Assembly (NCBI GenBank): GCA_963691655.1
Contig: OY829326.1
Span: 113,495,388-113,559,387 of the forward strand
Source of the DNA: Toxonevra muliebris
Taxonomy: Eukaryota > Arthropoda > Insecta > Diptera > Pallopteridae
Reading direction: 5' to 3'
DNA: 64,000 nt
Within the stretch, counting starts at the first letter, position 1. Every line of letters starts with the position of its first letter. The position numbers and the translations under genes are program-made. Of the stretch, positions 35,690 to 47,980 are shown in pieces. The notes under the pieces are model-generated. The model saw only the letters and a program-made list of their open reading frames with translations, did not search any database and had not been told where the DNA came from.

Positions 35690-37795
35690 ACCATAGAGGT
35701 GGAGCAGTGTTGAACTTTTATTTTCTACTTTTGGGAGTTTTAGGAAGCCTCAAAAAATGTCAAAACTTTTTTTCTAATTTATAATATTAATTCTGGCAAT
35801 TATTAAGAGAAAAAGACGAAATAAACTTTATAATCTATTGAACGGTTTTTTAATATTTTTTACTTCTATTGTTTTCTTTCTTAAAAGTCAGAAATATAAA
35901 AATATAATACTTGAGTAGTTGGAAACTGGAAAAGAACCAAGGGATGCCCTCAAGGATGATAAATAGCTCACCTAGAACTCACACCCTTATAATAGATACT
36001 GTTAAAAAGGCCATAAGGGCATTCCATGCTTCTCAACGCTTTTACGGAAAAACATGGAGCCTAAGATCAAAAATTACGTACTGGTCATATCAAACGGCCA
36101 TCAAACGCATGGTCACCTATACAGCAATTGCTTGGTGGCCAAAAACACTGCAAGCAAAGGCACAATCTGAGTTAAATAATCTTCATCGTCTAGCTTGTCT
36201 GGGTATCGCAGGGTGAATGAAGACGTACCCCACGCCAGCACTTGGGATAATAACAGGACTTCCTCCATTACACTTAACAGTTAAAATGGAAGCCAGTTAA
36301 AGTATCCTACGGCTGCCTTATGTAAACATTTACAAATGTGGAGACCTCACAGGATACGTATCTATTTTAAACATATTTCAGGGCAGCGCTGGCTTGAAAC
36401 TAACTGGCTCTATGAAAAAAATTGGAAGTGGTTATAAGTGACCGTCAAAAATGGAAAAACTAGAACTTCACAATCAGACCAGAGGCACAGGTTTGGTACA
36501 CTGATGGGTATAAATTGGAAGATGGCAGCACTGGGGCTAGAATCTATGGGCCAAGAGTGCAAATTGCCGTAACGCAATTCTTAGATTCGTTTGTAGTCTT
36601 AATTTAGAATTGTGTTAAAGCCGGGGGCTGCATAAAAGATCAACAATGATCGCAGTGGACTATAGCCTGTTTAATTAATAATAATAATAATACACGATGC
36701 GACCAAATTCGATTTCTTGTTTTTGGCATGGGATTTAGCTTCGGATATATAAAAAGAAGATGAAAGTGAGCAATTCTGCAAACATAATTTTTCTAAGTTA
36801 GTAACTGTTTTTGATCTAAAGTTTTTGTCCTGGAACTGAGTTTGAAAAGCTTTAAAATTAACAAAAATACTATGAATTATTGGGTCCATGTAAATTTGGA
36901 CTTATTTGACAGGTAGCAAAATGTAGATTATACATTATTTGAATTATTTTTATTATTTGAAGTTTTTCCACCAGCAGATGGCTCGTTAGAAGCGATTAAA
37001 TTTATGAAAGAAGAAAAGTGGAAATTATGATGGAGTGCGGAAATAGAGTAGCATGTGATTTTCTTAAAAATCTTCTTATTATTATTAATACCACTGCATA
37101 ATTGAGTCTTTTAAATTAAATTTTAAAAATAATAATGGAAAATTTCAAGGCCCATGTTTCACCTTTCTATCACTATCTCTTTATTTACTGTTCGTAAAAT
37201 TAGCTTGTCATACTACCTGGTACTAGAAAAATTTTAAATAGTATTTATAACATAATAATATTGCTAAAAAATTTAGCGCTTTTTTCTTTTTAAATAAGTA
37301 TAAAATTACAATGAATCTAATTGTTTTTATTAATTTTTAAACTTTTTTAACTTAGTCCTAGGACTTAACTAAGACTAAAATTTCAAATAAAAAGTTCTCA
37401 AATTTACTAAAGGAGAAAAACTGTTCAAAAAACTGTCAGAAGCTCAGCAGAACTTTCTTTTTTAGAATAAGGGTAAATTAAATGATTTTGAAAAAATTAT
37501 TTTTTATCAAATGTCGGGTGTTGAAACTTAAAAATTAAGTTTTTGACAAATAAATTGGAATTAAATTGTTTATTTACAATAAATGAAGTCATCGGAAATT
37601 TATTTCATCCTTCATTTTATTTAATATGTCAGCAAATTTCAGTTTGATCTTAGGAGACTATCTTAAAATGTTATTCATTAATTATTATAACTTTTTATTT
37701 TTAATTTCTCAGTCTTTGCTCTCCATAAAGCATAATAATCTTCTGCTGTTTGGTAGGATCCATAAAATTTATCATTGTATTCACTGGCGGATCTA
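35690..37795. mobile_element. Second relative of the hAT element at 20955, split by a LINE
   Basis: 35740-35895 aligns with 20998-21140 (shared CTATTGAACG, TAATATTTTTTACTTC and TTTCTTTCT in the same order and spacing), and about 37735-37790 aligns with 21995-22045 (TAGGnTCCAT, AAATnnATCATnGnATT). In between lies a LINE relic at 35896-36691. The terminal repeats and target duplication could not be defined, so the outer limits are approximate. Confidence 0.5.
35896..36691 (+). mobile_element. Jockey/R1-like LINE 3' part with (TAA)n tail
   Basis: The frame at 35911-36213 reads AIRAFHASQRFYGKTWSLRS, then AIKRMVTYTAIAWWPKTLQA and ELNNLHRLACLGIAG: the end of the reverse transcriptase. After a stop it continues in pieces as MKTYPTPALGIITGLPPLHL and then, near 36495-36570, QVWYTDGYKLEDGSTGARIYG, the start of the RNase H domain with its first catalytic Asp (TDG). 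Most of RNase H is deleted. The fragment ends with TAATAATAATAATAATA at about 36675-36691; TAA-type tails are known from I-group LINEs. Several stops and shifts make it dead. Confidence 0.75.
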
Positions 37796-39551
37796 AGGTG
37801 GGGTTTCAATATTTACAAAAACTAAAACCTGCAGTCTTTGAAAAATTAATAATTTTAATGCTTCAACAACAATTTGGCTTCAGTATAGACAGACATTAGC
37901 TCTCACGAAAAAAATATTATGTAATGGCTCATCATTTTAACACACTAACCACTAAGCAACTGCAACGCTCAAATCAGTAGGTATTAAAATTTATTTCAGG
38001 CAATACAGGCAGCTAGAAACTTACTTTCAACGGTTAGTGATCGCGAAAAAGTTAGGTTGACCACGTATGATTATATTAGCATGACAATGTTATAGGAGGC
38101 AAGAAGTTTCTGCCTCTTGGCTACATAGCTTAGAAGCTTTTCTTTCTAAAAATCAAATTAAGTTTGTTTCTTACTGGGTGTCTGGATGTAAATTGGGTCA
38201 ATTTGACATCGAAGGGAAAAATGTTGTCGATGTGAAATGTCTTCATGCAATTTCAATGGCCAAAATCGAAACTCATGTACATATCTATGTATGGGCCTTT
38301 ATTTAGAAAATAACCATGATGGTGATAATGATGATGATGATCATAATGACGATGATGACATGAGATTTTATACAAACGAGGCTATAATCTCCGTTGGGAA
38401 ATTTACTTTTCTGTTTGTTACTTCCGTTTGACAGGCACCCAAAACAACAAACAAAAAACATACAAAAAACCAGGCAACAGACTAACAGAAATATGTTGTT
38501 AAAGTTATTCCCTCAAGTCAAAAACATTCGACGGCATGTGTGTTGACCGACGGATATTATTTAGGGTTATACAAATATGTGTTGGCTTCAATGGTAGAGG
38601 GTAGGTGCATAACATTCTTATGCAGTTTTTAAGATAAAAATTTGAATTTTCTTTCTTTCATGATAAACTAAAAAAAAAATTTGGATTAACTTTCTGAAAG
38701 TTGCAATTGTATTACCACCATATTTGTATTACCACCATATCATGATGTATGCAAAATAACATAATGTTGCAATTCTGCAAAAATTAATATTATATAATAA
38801 ATCTTCTCCTACATTTTCTAGACGATGCGCAAATATAACTTAGAAAATAGCAAAGAAGGGCAGGGAAACATCAAGTACGAAAGAAAATTTTTCATTTTTC
38901 CCACACACATACTAGAGTTGCCATAATGCATGCAGGATGCTGGCTGCAGTAGCATTGCGGCAATCGCGCTCTATATGTCAGCGGGGGATTTTACTATGTA
39001 TCCGTAATGCATATTTTCAAGTCGATTACTTTGTTTGTTAAAGAAATAAATCACAAATGCACAAATCTTATGAAAATTTAGTAAGTTTTTCTATGATTTT
39101 CTTGTGTTAAAAATTTTTAGTAAAGTTACAAAGAAAATATTTTTATGATGATGCTACTTAGTAAATTTGTTGTTTTTGTTTGTTAGTACCTTTAAAAAGT
39201 TTGCTATAAAATCGTTAAGCTAACAAAAAAAAAAAAAAAAAAAACGATATATTATAGTTTATAGTAACTTTTTGAAAGCATAAGGTTATGTAAAGATAGT
39301 ACAAGTGGAGAGTGAATTGATTTACACTTTGAGAGAAACTTTCGAAGATTATTTATTAAATATGATTTCTTTTTAAGCTAGCTACTATTTTAGTTATAAT
39401 TTCCCATCATAAGAATTGGAATCGAGATTGAAGCAACGTCATCTTTAATTACTAGTCTTCATTTGTATTGTTTAATAGTTTTACGAAGAGCTTGGACTAA
39501 AAATAGTGAACGATTGATTCAGCGGACAGTTAAGCAACCTGTAAAAGACAA
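37796..39551. other. AT-rich stretch, no gene seen
   Basis: CACTGGCGGATCTAAGG at about 37791 looks like a transposon end, but its partner was not found. GATGATGAT repeats at 38320-38358, a short direct repeat of GTATTACCACCATAT at about 38711-38740, and an A run at 39225-39243. Confidence 0.45.
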
Positions 39552-39964
39552 TGGCTGCATTCATGACACTCATCAATTGCTAAACAGTTGCAGCTCATTA
39601 ATTTTCGTGTCGTGAACATGCTGCTACTTTTAGCGTTTACTATTCTATTGTGAATAGTTTTTGCTATATTTCCTCTTTAACAAAACCAAAAATTTAAATA
39701 ATATATATAAATAATTTAATGTCTTTGCAAAGGATGTTTGACGATGCCGTTAATATGAATATGTTTTGTCAAATATGACAGTCATAATAAACAAATGAAT
39801 ATATATAGAAAAAATAGATAAGCATAAGCCGCTGTACAAAAATGTACCGTGGAAAAGTATCATACAAATTTTTTGCTACCAAAAATGGCGCTTGCTTACT
39901 AAAAATGGTGCCATTCACAATTTTACAACTGTTTAGGAATTGATGAGTATCGTGAATGCAGCCA
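39552..39964. mobile_element. MITE with 39-bp terminal inverted repeats
   Basis: 39552-39590 and the reverse complement of 39926-39964 match at 36 of 39 positions (TGGCTGCATTCA at the tips). The 413-bp interior has no coding sequence. No target duplication is obvious, so the superfamily is open. Confidence 0.85.
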
Positions 39965-39979
39965 ATGTGTGTCGATGCT

Positions 39980-40450
39980 GTTCAGAGCGAGGTTTCGGAA
40001 AAATTATTGCCTTTACTCAAAACCTTAATACTGAATGCATGGTCAAATTACACAAATGTGGTTTGCTGAAGTCTGTTAAGTTATTGTATAGACCCGAAAA
40101 TGATGATTGGACATTGCAAGATAACAATGATTCAAAACGTCGCAGCCGCCTCTGTACGACATGAAAGTAAGAAAATGTGGTGCAAACTTTGTAGAAAATA
40201 TTTGGTTTTTAATGAAGCAAAAACTTCGAGGAAAACGCAATACAAAACAGTACTGGATAGAAAGTCAATGACTGGGAAGTGCTCTTTTAGACTGCCCAGA
40301 TTACACGGAAAGAAATTCGAATGTGAGTGCAGGAAATGGATTTTTATCGGCAAGTTGCAATCCATTTTCTTGAGTACATACAAGATTCGGGTACGACTTC
40401 AACATGATCACAGGGTTCTTGTTATTTCCAAGGAACTTCTCACACAATAA
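39980..40450 (+). other. Overlapping short frames, origin unclear
   Basis: Two frames (to 40164, and 40100-40450) give Cys-containing translations such as MWCKLCRKYLVFNEAK and KKFECECRKWIF. The region is less AT-rich than its flanks and could be a frameshifted coding relic. I recognise no family. The first frame begins inside the TIR of the MITE ending at 39964, so that start is not real. Confidence 0.2.
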
Positions 40451-40999
40451 CATGAAACTTGCTAGTCTTTCCACTGCATTCAACTTGCTCTCGCATATCT
40501 CATTTCGCAGAAGTTTCCGAATCTAAGTCTCACACATTTCTTCCTCGCAAATTTAAATTAAGTACTGAAACTTGAAATGATGGAGCGTGTCGGGAATACC
40601 GTCATGATGCGAACGAGCGGCATTAAATTACTTTGAGTGCCAAAAGATCTCCAAGATTGAATAATATCGTAAAAATATATAAATATCGTCCAGGTTGAAA
40701 AAAATTTTAAAAAAATTAAAAATCGCAAATACTTTCAACTGCAGTCTCGTTAGTTTTCATTTCTTTCAAACTAAAAACAAAAGTTGTAAATCAGATAAAA
40801 ATTTGCGAAGTTATGAGCGATTGTTCACATGAATCCACCCAAAAACGGTTTTTTGACCATAAAATGAAATTTTGAGAGTGTATGGGAAATCTCTCCCATA
40901 CAATTTTTCTTAGCATTACTGGGCCTATAACTTTTACTATGTAGGTCTCCATAAAAGAGCCTGCAGTTTTTTTTTGTTGCCACACAGTGTCATATAAAT

Positions 41000-41197
41000 T
41001 TAAAATATCTTCCAAAAATCGAATAAATTTTTATTGACTAGAAGTATCAGATATGTGCCTGTGTTAGTGAAAAAGTTTAAATGTATTGAGTTTTCTCGCA
41101 CTTATATAAGGAAAAAAATTCAACGCTTTTTTTTAAGAAAATACGCGTTTTATTCTTAATTTTAGCGGATTTTGAAAAGCAAAAGTTGGCCACACTG
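41000..41197 (-). mobile_element. hAT-type MITE, truncated copy
   Basis: Read on the minus strand from 41197 (CAGTGTGGCCAACTTTTGCT), it aligns for about 190 bp with the complete element at 47674-47972, sharing ATAAAACGCGTATTTTCTTA, GAAAACTCAATACATTTAAA and TACTTCTAGTCAAT. It breaks off near 41000 where a different sequence with CACTGTGTGGC begins, perhaps the end of another element. Confidence 0.75.
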
Positions 41198-41205
41198 CCA
41201 AAAAG

Positions 41206-42324
41206 TCATAGAACAAGCAGATGAGATGAAAAGTTTTAGATCTCGTTACGGTTTCTCATCCGTGATCTCTGTGATAGCTCCTTTATTGCAACTATCCACG
41301 TAAATGCAAATATTATAAAGTAGATGAGAATCACAAGACAATTACTGCCCAGCACTACTTTTTCTATTGCTTTCATAATTATCTCTTCTGCGTTGTTTCA
41401 ATATTTTCCATTAATGACATTTTGTCACTCATTTGTTCAAAACAATAAAAATGAATTAAACAATGAAACGAGAACGATTGAAGTTGTACAACTTCGGTAC
41501 AAACGATACAACTCGTTGTACAATCGTTAACTGTGCCCACCAAAAATTAAAATATTTTGGTTTTCATCCAACCATTGGACCAACTTGAAAATCGATCGTA
41601 CAGCCATACTACACACTATACAACCCGTTGTAACCTGCATTACGTATTGATCAAATTTCGTTGTCTGAGAATTCATTTGTGATCGTACGTTGAGTATGTG
41701 TGTACGTATTCGTATACCTACACGCCAAATTAATTCTCAGGCGGCGATGCACAGTGTAATGAGGCGGCCAAAAATAAGAAAAAATCATGTTGAAGATTTT
41801 TAAAAATTTTAATGATATGTAAGAGATAATATTTTAAACAAAAAGTAACTAAATTTTCTTTCCGTTAAACCTATGGGTTCAGGCACACGGCAACCACAAA
41901 GCCGAACTTTTATGAAAACGTTTACTATGCGTGGAAAAGGTCATATATTTTATTACTAATTTAATATTCCATATTTCACTTATTAACAAATAAATGTAGG
42001 CAAAATGCATATATGGGAAAAATATAAATTCTGCACAATGTGGTAACACAATTTTTGTGGTTCTATGTTTAACCATGTGATTTTTACCGTTATTTGAAAA
42101 AAAAGTATTTTTTCACATCAAACATACTGATTTCGATGACTTTAAAAGAGATTTAAAAAAATATATATCAAAATTTATTTCCAATTTTAACATATAATAA
42201 CGTCACAAGTATGCTTTCACTAATTCAAGAAAGATTATCTGCGGAGAGCTGCGATTCTTCAAGTTTTTTACATTTTTCCCTGAAACCAATAATAACAGTC
42301 CAATGTCCTTGTTCATGACACCGA
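41206..42324. other. AT-rich stretch, no gene seen
   Basis: No coding match. 41243-41285 (TCTCATCCGTGATCTCTGTG) loosely resembles the centre of the 485-bp repeat at 15985. Confidence 0.4.
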
Positions 42325-42540
42325 CATATTCGAGCACTTCAGTTTGCCAATTGGAGCCCTATCTGAGGAAGCATTAGAATCGCGCCACAAAGATATAAGA
42401 ACATTTTGATTAAATTTTACAAGAAAAATTCCCCTGAAGCATCAAATCGTGATCTGATGGTTTCTCCTCTCATGTTACCAGAGCACCTTTTAGATGAAAA
42501 TATGGCTGGAGAGCAGTATCAATTATTGAATATCGAATAA
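42325..42540 (+). pseudogene. Possible transposon protein relic
   Basis: The frame reads IFEHFSLPIGALSEEALESR, then HKDIRTF and, after a stop and a shift, LNFTRKNSPEASNRDL. A block like PIGxLSEEAxESRNKD occurs, as I recall it, in multi-copy uncharacterised transposon proteins of insects, usually followed by a basic region. The surrounding sequence gives no further domain. Family and class are not known to me with confidence. Confidence 0.35.
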
Positions 42541-43378
42541 TATTGATGATAGCGACTAAGCGAAAAAATGTCTTGCACTTTGTTAATAACACTGTGCCAC
42601 AAAGTTTAGTTTTTTCCATAAAACTGTTAATTTGACAGGTAGTCTAGAGTAATTTGCTGAGCTGAGCCGCTGAGCTCGAATCTAAAGACTATTTTGCTCC
42701 GTCACGTCAGGTTTTTGATATAACGGTACATGAAATCATGAAAATCGATTTATTAATACTGTACCAGGACATTATTAATTTCTGTTTTATTGTTTTTAGT
42801 TTCTATAGAAAATTTGTTTAGAATTTTGGGAGTTTTTTAAGTGGCATGTGGCAGCTTTATTATATTGAAGGATAGGAAACTGATTTTAGCAATTTTCTTA
42901 AGTAGGCGTGGCTGCACTCCCATTTTTTCTTCATTGAACAAGAAAGCTTTTATACATCTACACACCAAATTCGTGTCGTTGTGCAACAGATATTTGAAAA
43001 GTTAATGCAATTTAAGTGTTTGATTTGTATGGGAGGTGGGCGTGGCAGTAGGCCAATCGGTATAATTTATGGCATACGACTTTAATTTAATTAGACTATC
43101 TCGACTACCAAATATTATTAATATTAAACAACGCTTTCTATTTTTGGCCGCGATTTATATGGGATCGTTCCACTGTGCGATGTTCTTCGATGTTGTTCTT
43201 TTTTTTCCTTTGCTTCTACTTATTTTTTTTTTTTTTTTTTTTTTTGTATTAATTTTTATTTATTGTATTTTTTTCGCAAAACTGCATATTGTTGAATAAT
43301 AATTCTCATATACTTTATATTTTTTGTTGTTGTTATATTCTTTATGTTTGGCACATAAAATTTAAAAGTAAATGTAAC
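42541..43378. other. AT-rich stretch, no gene seen
   Basis: No gene recognised. Long T-rich run at 43225-43260. Confidence 0.5.
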
Positions 43379-43381
43379 AGA

Positions 43382-43657
43382 ATGATTTCTGGGAAAAGGC
43401 GTTACATCAATTCCTTCCTTCTGAAGGCCTTCTATCGTAAATGGGATTCGCCATTGGGATATGAAAACAGCCAATTCGAATCGAGACCTTTTGAAAGAGA
43501 TAATAAAAAACCAACTTGCTCTAGTCGTACTAAGGCGCAGAGGTATAGAAGAAGCGATAGTAAGCTGGATCATTCACGCCATGAAGAAGACGTCTATTTG
43601 AAGCGGACAAAACTTAATGTTTATTTTTCTTATGATATTAAAAAGATTAGGAATTAA
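43382..43657 (+). CDS. Unidentified basic ORF, possible 3' exon
   Basis: After a weak acceptor (AATGTAACAG at 43371-43380) an open frame of 91 codons reads MISGKRRYINSFLLKAFYRK, then SQFESRPFERDNKKP and RRSDSKLDHSRHEEDV. It is hydrophilic and Lys/Arg-rich, less AT-rich than its flanks. AATAAA occurs at 43711 and 43735. The opposite strand is also open over most of this length, so the reading is uncertain. No family recognised. Confidence 0.25.
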   Translation: MISGKRRYINSFLLKAFYRKWDSPLGYENSQFESRPFERDNKKPTCSSRTKAQRYRRSDSKLDHSRHEEDVYLKRTKLNVYFSYDIKKIRN

Positions 43658-43932
43658 ATATTTTGTAAAGAAAAAATTGTATGTTCCCCAAAATGTATTA
43701 AATGTTTTTAAATAAAAAATAACCACAAAAATTCAATAAATATAAGCCCTGTTCACGCTTTAGATAAAGTGCTGGTTAACGGAGTAATAGGGTAAAAGTG
43801 TAATACAAAATTACTCTACAATAACAAAATAAACGGAATTTGCGTTTACCCTTACTTTACACTTTTACTCTCGTTTGACCCTTGAGTAAAATATTTGTTA
43901 CTCTGTTACTTTGAGTAAGAGAGCAAATTAGT

Positions 43933-44900
43933 GTTGCCTACAGCGATGCCAACTTGAGGGGAATTCTCCGATTTGCGATTTCGCAACCAATACCATAAGA
44001 ACATTGCTTTATACAACACTGTTTACGTTTAGTAATCACAGTCCAACGCGATCGCGCAGTGCTTCGGCTTTTCTTTCAGCCATCCAGAAAGCCTTAGCTG
44101 TGCCTTTGTTCAGCACCTTCTAATTAATAACTGTTAGTTCTTGGTGACTGTAACCTATAAACTTGCAAATTATGGTCAGCTATTATAAAGAAGAAGAATA
44201 AGTATATTTTATTTGTTTAAAACCTATAGTCAAAACTTTAAACCAGTTTTTCTCAAAACCAGGTTTTTGCCATTGGCGTGCACGATAACTGAAATTTAAA
44301 TATGTTCTTCTACACAACAATGGCCCCAATTTGGAACTTTGTTTTTACGAAAAAAGTACAATTTTTGAGAAAACTAATTTTTGCGGTCTGCCATTTTGTG
44401 AATTGTTGGTCAAACAAAATAATCTTATAATGTCCTGAGAGTACAGTTATAATATTTCTAATGGTATTTTTTTAGATGTTCCAGTGAGCCGTAATCACGC
44501 ACGCCATTGCGTTTGACGATTTTCAAAACGTCTTCCATGAAGCTGCAAAAAAAACCTTCATATAATTTTTTATTAATTGCTACACAATTTTTTATGTCCT
44601 TGAAGTCTTTAAATAGATGGCAGAAATTTTTTTTTTATCAATTTATCAATCCAAAAAAAAATTGATAAAGAAATTTTAACCAAGAAAGTTCAGGGCCCCT
44701 TAAAATAACTCTGACCGAGAGTATCTCTAAGCCTATGTAAAGGGTATTTTTCGTTTGCATTAAATGTTTATATGAAAAGTGCGTATCGTACTGTTATATT
44801 ATGAAATTATACCGGTGCAGGGAGTTCGATCGAAAATCGGGGAATTTCGCGAGAGTTACCGGGGAGAAAGAAAAAATGAGTTGGCATCCCTGATTGCCTA
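43933..44900. mobile_element. hAT-like element, 952 bp, with 8-bp target duplication
   Basis: Ends are CAGCGATGCCAACTTG at 43941 and, read inward from 44892, CAGGGATGCCAACTCA. Flanking octamers GTTGCCTA (43933-43940) and ATTGCCTA (44893-44900) differ at one base. CAG-starting ends with an 8-bp duplication fit hAT. The interior carries no recognised transposase. Its right 650 bp, reversed, align with the fragment at 13561-13975. Confidence 0.8.
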
Positions 44901-47665
44901 CTTCTTCATTTGTACAACAACAAAAATAAAAAACCAAAAGTTTTGTTGCTAGCGCATTTAATTGGGAATATTGATCGAATACAGATCGATACTGAGATAT
45001 CGAATACAGATCGGCCCAGGCAATTGTGAAAAACTACAGAATATTTTGGAATTCGCAATTAAATAATCCAATATGGCAAACTTCCATATCCATGTTCGTT
45101 ATTGTGTTATTATTTAAGTAATATAGCTAGAAGAATACTACGAAATACTTGAATCTATACTGGGGAAGGTCAATTAAAGGCTATAACACTTTCGTGATAC
45201 TACCAGGTTCATTTGTGAGGTTTGGGAATAAAACTACCCTGTGTTTCAAGTCTTCAATGAAGGATTTATCTGATTTGACGTGTCTGGCTCTGGTTAAAGA
45301 TAACGTGTTTCCTTAATTTTTCTCTTCATTGTTTCGCTGTGACAGAGATTGTGAGAGTTGGTTCTGCTTAACGTTTATCAGCGTCGAAACATTTCTTTTA
45401 ATATTTTCTTTAAAATTTTTAAAGTAAAAAGTAGCGATGTTAGCAACACTGGGGAGCAAAGTAACATTACATCTAGAGGAGAAGCTACATGCCTTCTCCT
45501 GTCTTCTGCGATCACCAATTTTAGTATATCCATTATTACTCCATGTTCATTTACTGGTCAAAGTATAGAAGTAGCCATGATCTTAGTGACATACCATATA
45601 CAATAGCGTCCTTCAAAAATATTATAAAAATTGAAAAAGTAATAAAAGTTTTGGCAACACGTTTTTTCAGTGTACTTACAGTTTTCCTTTTTACTTATTG
45701 CATAAGAAAATCCATTAGAAATAATGCGAAAAGAATTTGTTTGCTATGATAAGCGAACGAGCGAACAATTTTAATTTCTAATGAATTTTACAATAGCGAA
45801 AAAATGTAGTACGAACCTAAAACAACAAAAACAGACAACCAACAAAACAACAAACGAACAAACAAACTGCAGTGGCAGCCGCACTTGCAGCAGCTACGGC
45901 AGCGACAAACAACATGCTGCAATTTACATGTTTGTCGTATAATCGGATTTTATTAAAATGCCAAGAACACGCATTCAATACCCCACACGCTTCCTCTCGC
46001 CGCTCAAACTACTTCATAATGGGCCGCATTCATACACACATACATATCTACACTTTTATATTGCGCCGCATTAATGTTTCTGAGCGCCATTTATGCATTT
46101 TGAAAAGTAGGAAAGGGAAATAGTAGTATGTAGGAGAATATGCAAATCAAAGTGTAACATGACGTGGCGGGCGTCATTGAGGGATGTGGTGTGCTATTGT
46201 TGTTGCTGTTTCGTAGTAGTGTTGTAAATACAATTCTTCAAATTCGCAAAAACTGCATAATTTACAGTTGCATTAATTAAAATGGAGCATACAGTGCACA
46301 ACACTCTTTCATAGTACATGCAACTTGAAGTTATCAGAGTTTCTGTTGCTGGCAGTAGCGTTGTTAAATTTAGAGTGAATAAGCAAGAGGGGTGAGTGGG
46401 GGCAATTGATGGCGGTAGATTTCTTTATATCTTTATTTCATTTCTCATTTCTTTACTTTGATTTCTTGATTCAGATTGTGGTTTGTGCTCTCTGATTACT
46501 ATTTTTTATATTTTAATGCAAATTTTCTTTCTCAACATTTCCCCAACATGTGATTAAAAATGCAAAATGCAATTTTTTGAATTTTTTTTCTTCATTTTTG
46601 TTCGACATAAAATTCTGCCTCCATCTTGTTCTAACGTTGCATTGCTCCTCTGCTCTATTGTTGCCGCTAGATGGCGAAAGTGCTGCCTGCCTGCTATATA
46701 CTTCAGTTTATTGCATGAAAAATCACATACTCGTATAAATATGCAAATTTATGTATTCAGTATTTTTGCGTGTATGTGTGTGTTTCTGTGAGTTTTTGTG
46801 CTTTCTATACATGTCCGAATGTGGTTCATGCTTCATTTGTTTAAAATGTTGATATGAAGTGACTAATAATCCATAGTACGCATAGAAATTAACGAATTTT
46901 AAATTACGAATATTTCAAAAATCTTTGTAGTAAAAAATAATTTAGATTTAAAATTATATAAACTAGAAATACGAATTATAAAAATGTAATATTACAGTTT
47001 ACAATTTAGTTATGAGCTGTAGTTTATGGAGCAAGTGTCGTGGCGTAAGTAGTACGTGCAAAAGTATTTAATCTCTGAAACCCAAAAATAGAAAAGAAAA
47101 AAAAAACCTGTTTGTTCCGATTAGTCCAAAAAATTAAAGTTCATCAAACTGCTTTACATCGAGTCTCAACGTTGAAAGTTAATAATCTATAATTGCAATA
47201 TGAATTTGTTTCTAATGCAATATGAATTTTGAACCTAGAGATTTGGTCATACCAACCTAACATACTAATCATTCCCTCTACTCTTTTAAAAATCGAACTA
47301 AAAAATTTTCAAGCAAATCTAAAAACTATCCAGGCGTTTGGCTATACTATATTTACACTTGAATCCAATGAGGGCCATTTCATGTTCCACAAGATGTCTC
47401 CTGAAATTGTTGCACAGTAAAATTTAGACAATGTTAAAGTTTGCCATTTCTTAGCTATTTTAGTAAAATGTAGCCTATAGTTTAAGTCTGAGATGATTTA
47501 AATGTTCAGCAACTTGAACCAAAATTTTCAAAGTTATTAACCCTTTATCAGCTTGCCTAATGGATTTTTTGATGTGTAAACATTTTAGCTCACGGTATGG
47601 GCAAAATTTTAAATGTGTAAAATGTAAGAATAACTGTAACGTCCAGTTCCCCTCTCGCTCGCACT
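44901..47665. other. AT-rich stretch, no gene seen
   Basis: Contains a CAA/AAC-rich tract at 45820-45865 followed by a short GCA/GCC-rich stretch to 45920, which would encode poly-Ala or poly-Gln but has no gene context. No coding match elsewhere. Confidence 0.5.
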
Positions 47666-47980
47666 ATTGCGCGCAGTGTGTCCAACTGTTATTTTTCAAA
47701 ATCATCCGCTAAAATGAAGAATAAAACGCGTATTTTCTTAAAAATAGCGTTAAATTTTTTCCCTTATAAAAGTGCGAGAAAACTCAATACATTTAAACTT
47801 TTTCACTAATACAGGCAAACATCTGGTACTTCTAGTCAATGAAAATTTCTTTGATTTTTCGAAGATATTTTAAATTGAAAAAAACGAGCTGAGCGCAAAA
47901 TCACTTTTTTCCGCGTCTTAATTTTCAAAAAGCACTAAAATCAGCAGGAAAAGCGCTGAGTTGGCCACACTGACTGCGCG
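47666..47980 (+). mobile_element. hAT-type MITE, 299 bp, complete
   Basis: CAGTGTGTCCAACT at 47674 and, inward from 47972, CAGTGTGGCCAACT (13 of 14). Flanking octamers ATTGCGCG (47666-47673) and ACTGCGCG (47973-47980) differ at one base. Non-coding interior shared with 41000-41197. Confidence 0.85.

Noticed and set aside
37945..37980. tRNA A-box-like GCTTAGTGGTTAGTG on the minus strand
   Set aside because: No B box follows at the expected distance.
45840..45925. Poly-Ala or poly-Gln coding tract
   Set aside because: All frames are open through the GCA/CAA repeats, no splice sites of quality, and it follows directly from a CAA microsatellite.
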